From assembly GCF_024029775.1 (NCBI RefSeq), contig NZ_CP097122.1:310001-374000 (forward strand): a stretch of 64,000 nt of DNA, read 5' to 3'. Positions 62,667 to 64,000 of the stretch are shown piece after piece. Positions within the stretch are counted from its first letter, which is position 1, and every line of letters starts with the position of its first letter. Source of the stretch: Fructobacillus americanaquae. Its GTDB lineage: Bacteria; Bacillota; Bacilli; Lactobacillales; Lactobacillaceae. A program made the position numbers and the translations under genes. The notes beneath the pieces are model-generated. The model was not told where the DNA came from and did no database searches. It saw only the letters and a program-made list of their open reading frames with translations.

Positions 62667-64000
62667 TTAAGCCTTTTTAAAGGCCTGGACAGTCGTAAAG
62701 ACAATTAACCAGATAGTAGCGCCAATTGCGGGTACCATCGCACTTTGGTTAAAGAACAACGTCAGGTAAATCAGGACAAAGCCGATAATGGCAATTGGCA
62801 CAAAGAACTTTGGCGCAATCATCAAGAAACCGTCCTTCAAGTAGTCGTTTGACTTACGGTACTGCCAGTAAGTTACCAGCGTCAACACATAAATCATGAT
62901 AAACAGATCTGTTGAGGCAGAGGTAACGAAAGTAAAGGCATCCGAAATTTGTGGTAAAACGGCAATAATGGCAGAACAAGCCACCAAAGCTGCTGTAATC
63001 AAAACAGCATTAGCAGGCAACTTGTGCTTTGACATCTTGGTAAACGGCTTCAAGGCCTTGTTCTTTGATTCAACAGCCAATGAATAGAAGTTTCGTGAAG
63101 CTGAGAAAATCACAGAGTTCAAAGCAGAAGCAGCAGATGTCAAAACAACAAAGTTAACTAAAGCTGCAGCCCAGTTAACCCCAGCTAACTTAAAGACGAC
63201 CACAAAGGGACTTTGGTTAGCTGGAATTTGTTGCCATGGATAGATAACCATGATGGTTGCCAAGGCGCCTAAGTAGAAAAACAAAATTCGGAAAGGAATT
63301 TGGTTAATTGCCTTTGGCAAAACCTTACGAGCATCCTTTGTTTCGGCTGCTGTCATTCCGATAAATTCCATTCCAACGAAAGCAAACATAACCATCTGGA
63401 AACTATTAATAAAGTTACCGACACCATTTGGCATCAGTGAGAAGTTACTAACCAAGTTGTTAACCGAAACTGGTCCTTGGCTCGTCTTAAAGCCGGTCAA
63501 CAGCATGATAATTCCAGTAGCAATCAGTGACAAAATAGCCACAATCTTAATCATCGCAAACCAGAATTCAGCTTCACCATACAATGCTACCGCAATCAAA
63601 TTAACTGAAGTTAAAATCACGAGAATCACAATTTGGATTAACCAAGCTGGCCATGATGGAAACCAAAATTGCACGTACTTTCCAATCGCTGTTAATTCGG
63701 CCATTCCCATGAAGGCAACGGTCAACCAATAAGACCAGGAAGCAAAAGTTCCAGTTTTCTTGCCCAAGTACTTAGACATGAAGGCAATAAACGTATGCTG
63801 GGTTGGGTCAGCATACAGCATTTCCCCAATCGCACGCATCACAACAAACATTAATAGGCCAATAACGGCATATGTTAGCAAAATTGCTGGTCCAGCAAAG
63901 TGAATCGAATCCCCGGCACCCATGAAAAGTCCGGTTCCAATCGTTCCACCGATGGCAATCAGCTGAACATGACGGTTACTGAGCCCTTTATCTCCCTCAA
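62667..64000 (-). CDS. Amino acid permease (APC/AAT family), partial
   Basis: The gene runs off the right edge; its N-terminal codons are beyond 64000. The visible part begins in the typical EGDKGLSNRHVQLIAIGG and IGTGLFMGAGDSIHFAGP, followed by about 11 to 12 membrane segments and ending FTTVQAFKKA. The pattern is that of the AAT subgroup of H+/amino acid symporters (neutral or basic amino acids, D-Ala/D-Ser type included). A specific substrate is not readable. No clear terminator follows; a small TTCTGA / TCAGAA hairpin near 62610 has no T-run. Confidence 0.88.
   Translation of the reverse strand, partial: EGDKGLSNRHVQLIAIGGTIGTGLFMGAGDSIHFAGPAILLTYAVIGLLMFVVMRAIGEMLYADPTQHTFIAFMSKYLGKKTGTFASWSYWLTVAFMGMAELTAIGKYVQFWFPSWPAWLIQIVILVILTSVNLIAVALYGEAEFWFAMIKIVAILSLIATGIIMLLTGFKTSQGPVSVNNLVSNFSLMPNGVGNFINSFQMVMFAFVGMEFIGMTAAETKDARKVLPKAINQIPFRILFFYLGALATIMVIYPWQQIPANQSPFVVVFKLAGVNWAAALVNFVVLTSAASALNSVIFSASRNFYSLAVESKNKALKPFTKMSKHKLPANAVLITAALVACSAIIAVLPQISDAFTFVTSASTDLFIMIYVLTLVTYWQYRKSNDYLKDGFLMIAPKFFVPIAIIGFVLIYLTLFFNQSAMVPAIGATIWLIVFTTVQAFKKA

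Overview
The window reads as chromosome of a heterofermentative lactic acid bacterium of the Leuconostoc/Fructobacillus/Convivina group. This is inferred from gene content: a citI-citMCDEF-citXG citrate fermentation cluster with a soluble malic-enzyme-type CitM, a classical mevalonate pathway with type 2 IPP isomerase, lysine synthesis by the N-acetyl route, DUF1831, nicotinamide salvage by NadV, and a mid-range GC content. No rRNA, CRISPR array or complete insertion sequence was seen. Most genes are on the minus strand; exceptions are the mevalonate block, citI, two small genes and one tRNA.

Layout. 1-4567: 5' part of a very large repeat-rich surface protein, running off the left edge and broken by about five single-base frameshifts. 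4.8-10.3 kb: an rRNA methyltransferase (YpsC/RlmL type), a small unknown gene, dnaD, asnS, aspC and a YpmB-like membrane protein. 10.35-18.2 kb: a seven-gene operon, alr-lysA-dapH-dapL-dapA-dapB-patA, behind a clear lysine riboswitch with its terminator. 18.26-20.67 kb: a DinG-like protein with an intact exonuclease domain but ruined helicase motifs. 20.8-25.0 kb (+): mvk-mvaD-mvaK2-fni. 25.2-28.3 kb: an aldo-keto reductase, a short unknown gene, an SDR and queT with a probable preQ1 riboswitch. 28.4-31.6 kb: the dnaG-rpoD pair, with an extra HeH/SAP-like domain on RpoD. 32.3-43.7 kb: citrate fermentation. CitP-type exchangers bring in citrate. CitCDEF and CitXG build and run citrate lyase. 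CitM can decarboxylate the oxaloacetate. CitI (+) regulates from a divergent promoter region. Two tandem 2-hydroxycarboxylate transporters and an alpha/beta hydrolase follow the core operon. 43.8-48.2 kb: brnQ, then an operon of a divergent PRPP-synthetase homologue, an SGNH hydrolase and an AKR. 48.3-54.9 kb: recD2, a histidine phosphatase, DUF1831, rsmF, map and a small YtxH-like protein. 54.9-57.2 kb: a D,D-carboxypeptidase, upp and tRNA-Arg(CCU). 57.2-58.0 kb: a small plasmid-like remnant next to the tRNA. 58.0-64.0 kb: an ECF S-component, a fructosamine-kinase-family protein with a complicated leader, nadV behind an unrecognised HTH-like gene on an apparently leaderless mRNA, dedA, and an amino acid permease cut by the right edge.

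Most worth a second look: the helicase-dead DinG, the PRPP-synthetase homologue lacking several catalytic-region residues, the HeH-RpoD fusion, the duplicated citrate-type transporter with an altered GGxG motif, the leaderless HTH-nadV operon, the leader of the fructosamine kinase gene, and the stem-loop placed between the Shine-Dalgarno and the start codon of asnS. All calls come from reading the sequence; no database search was run.
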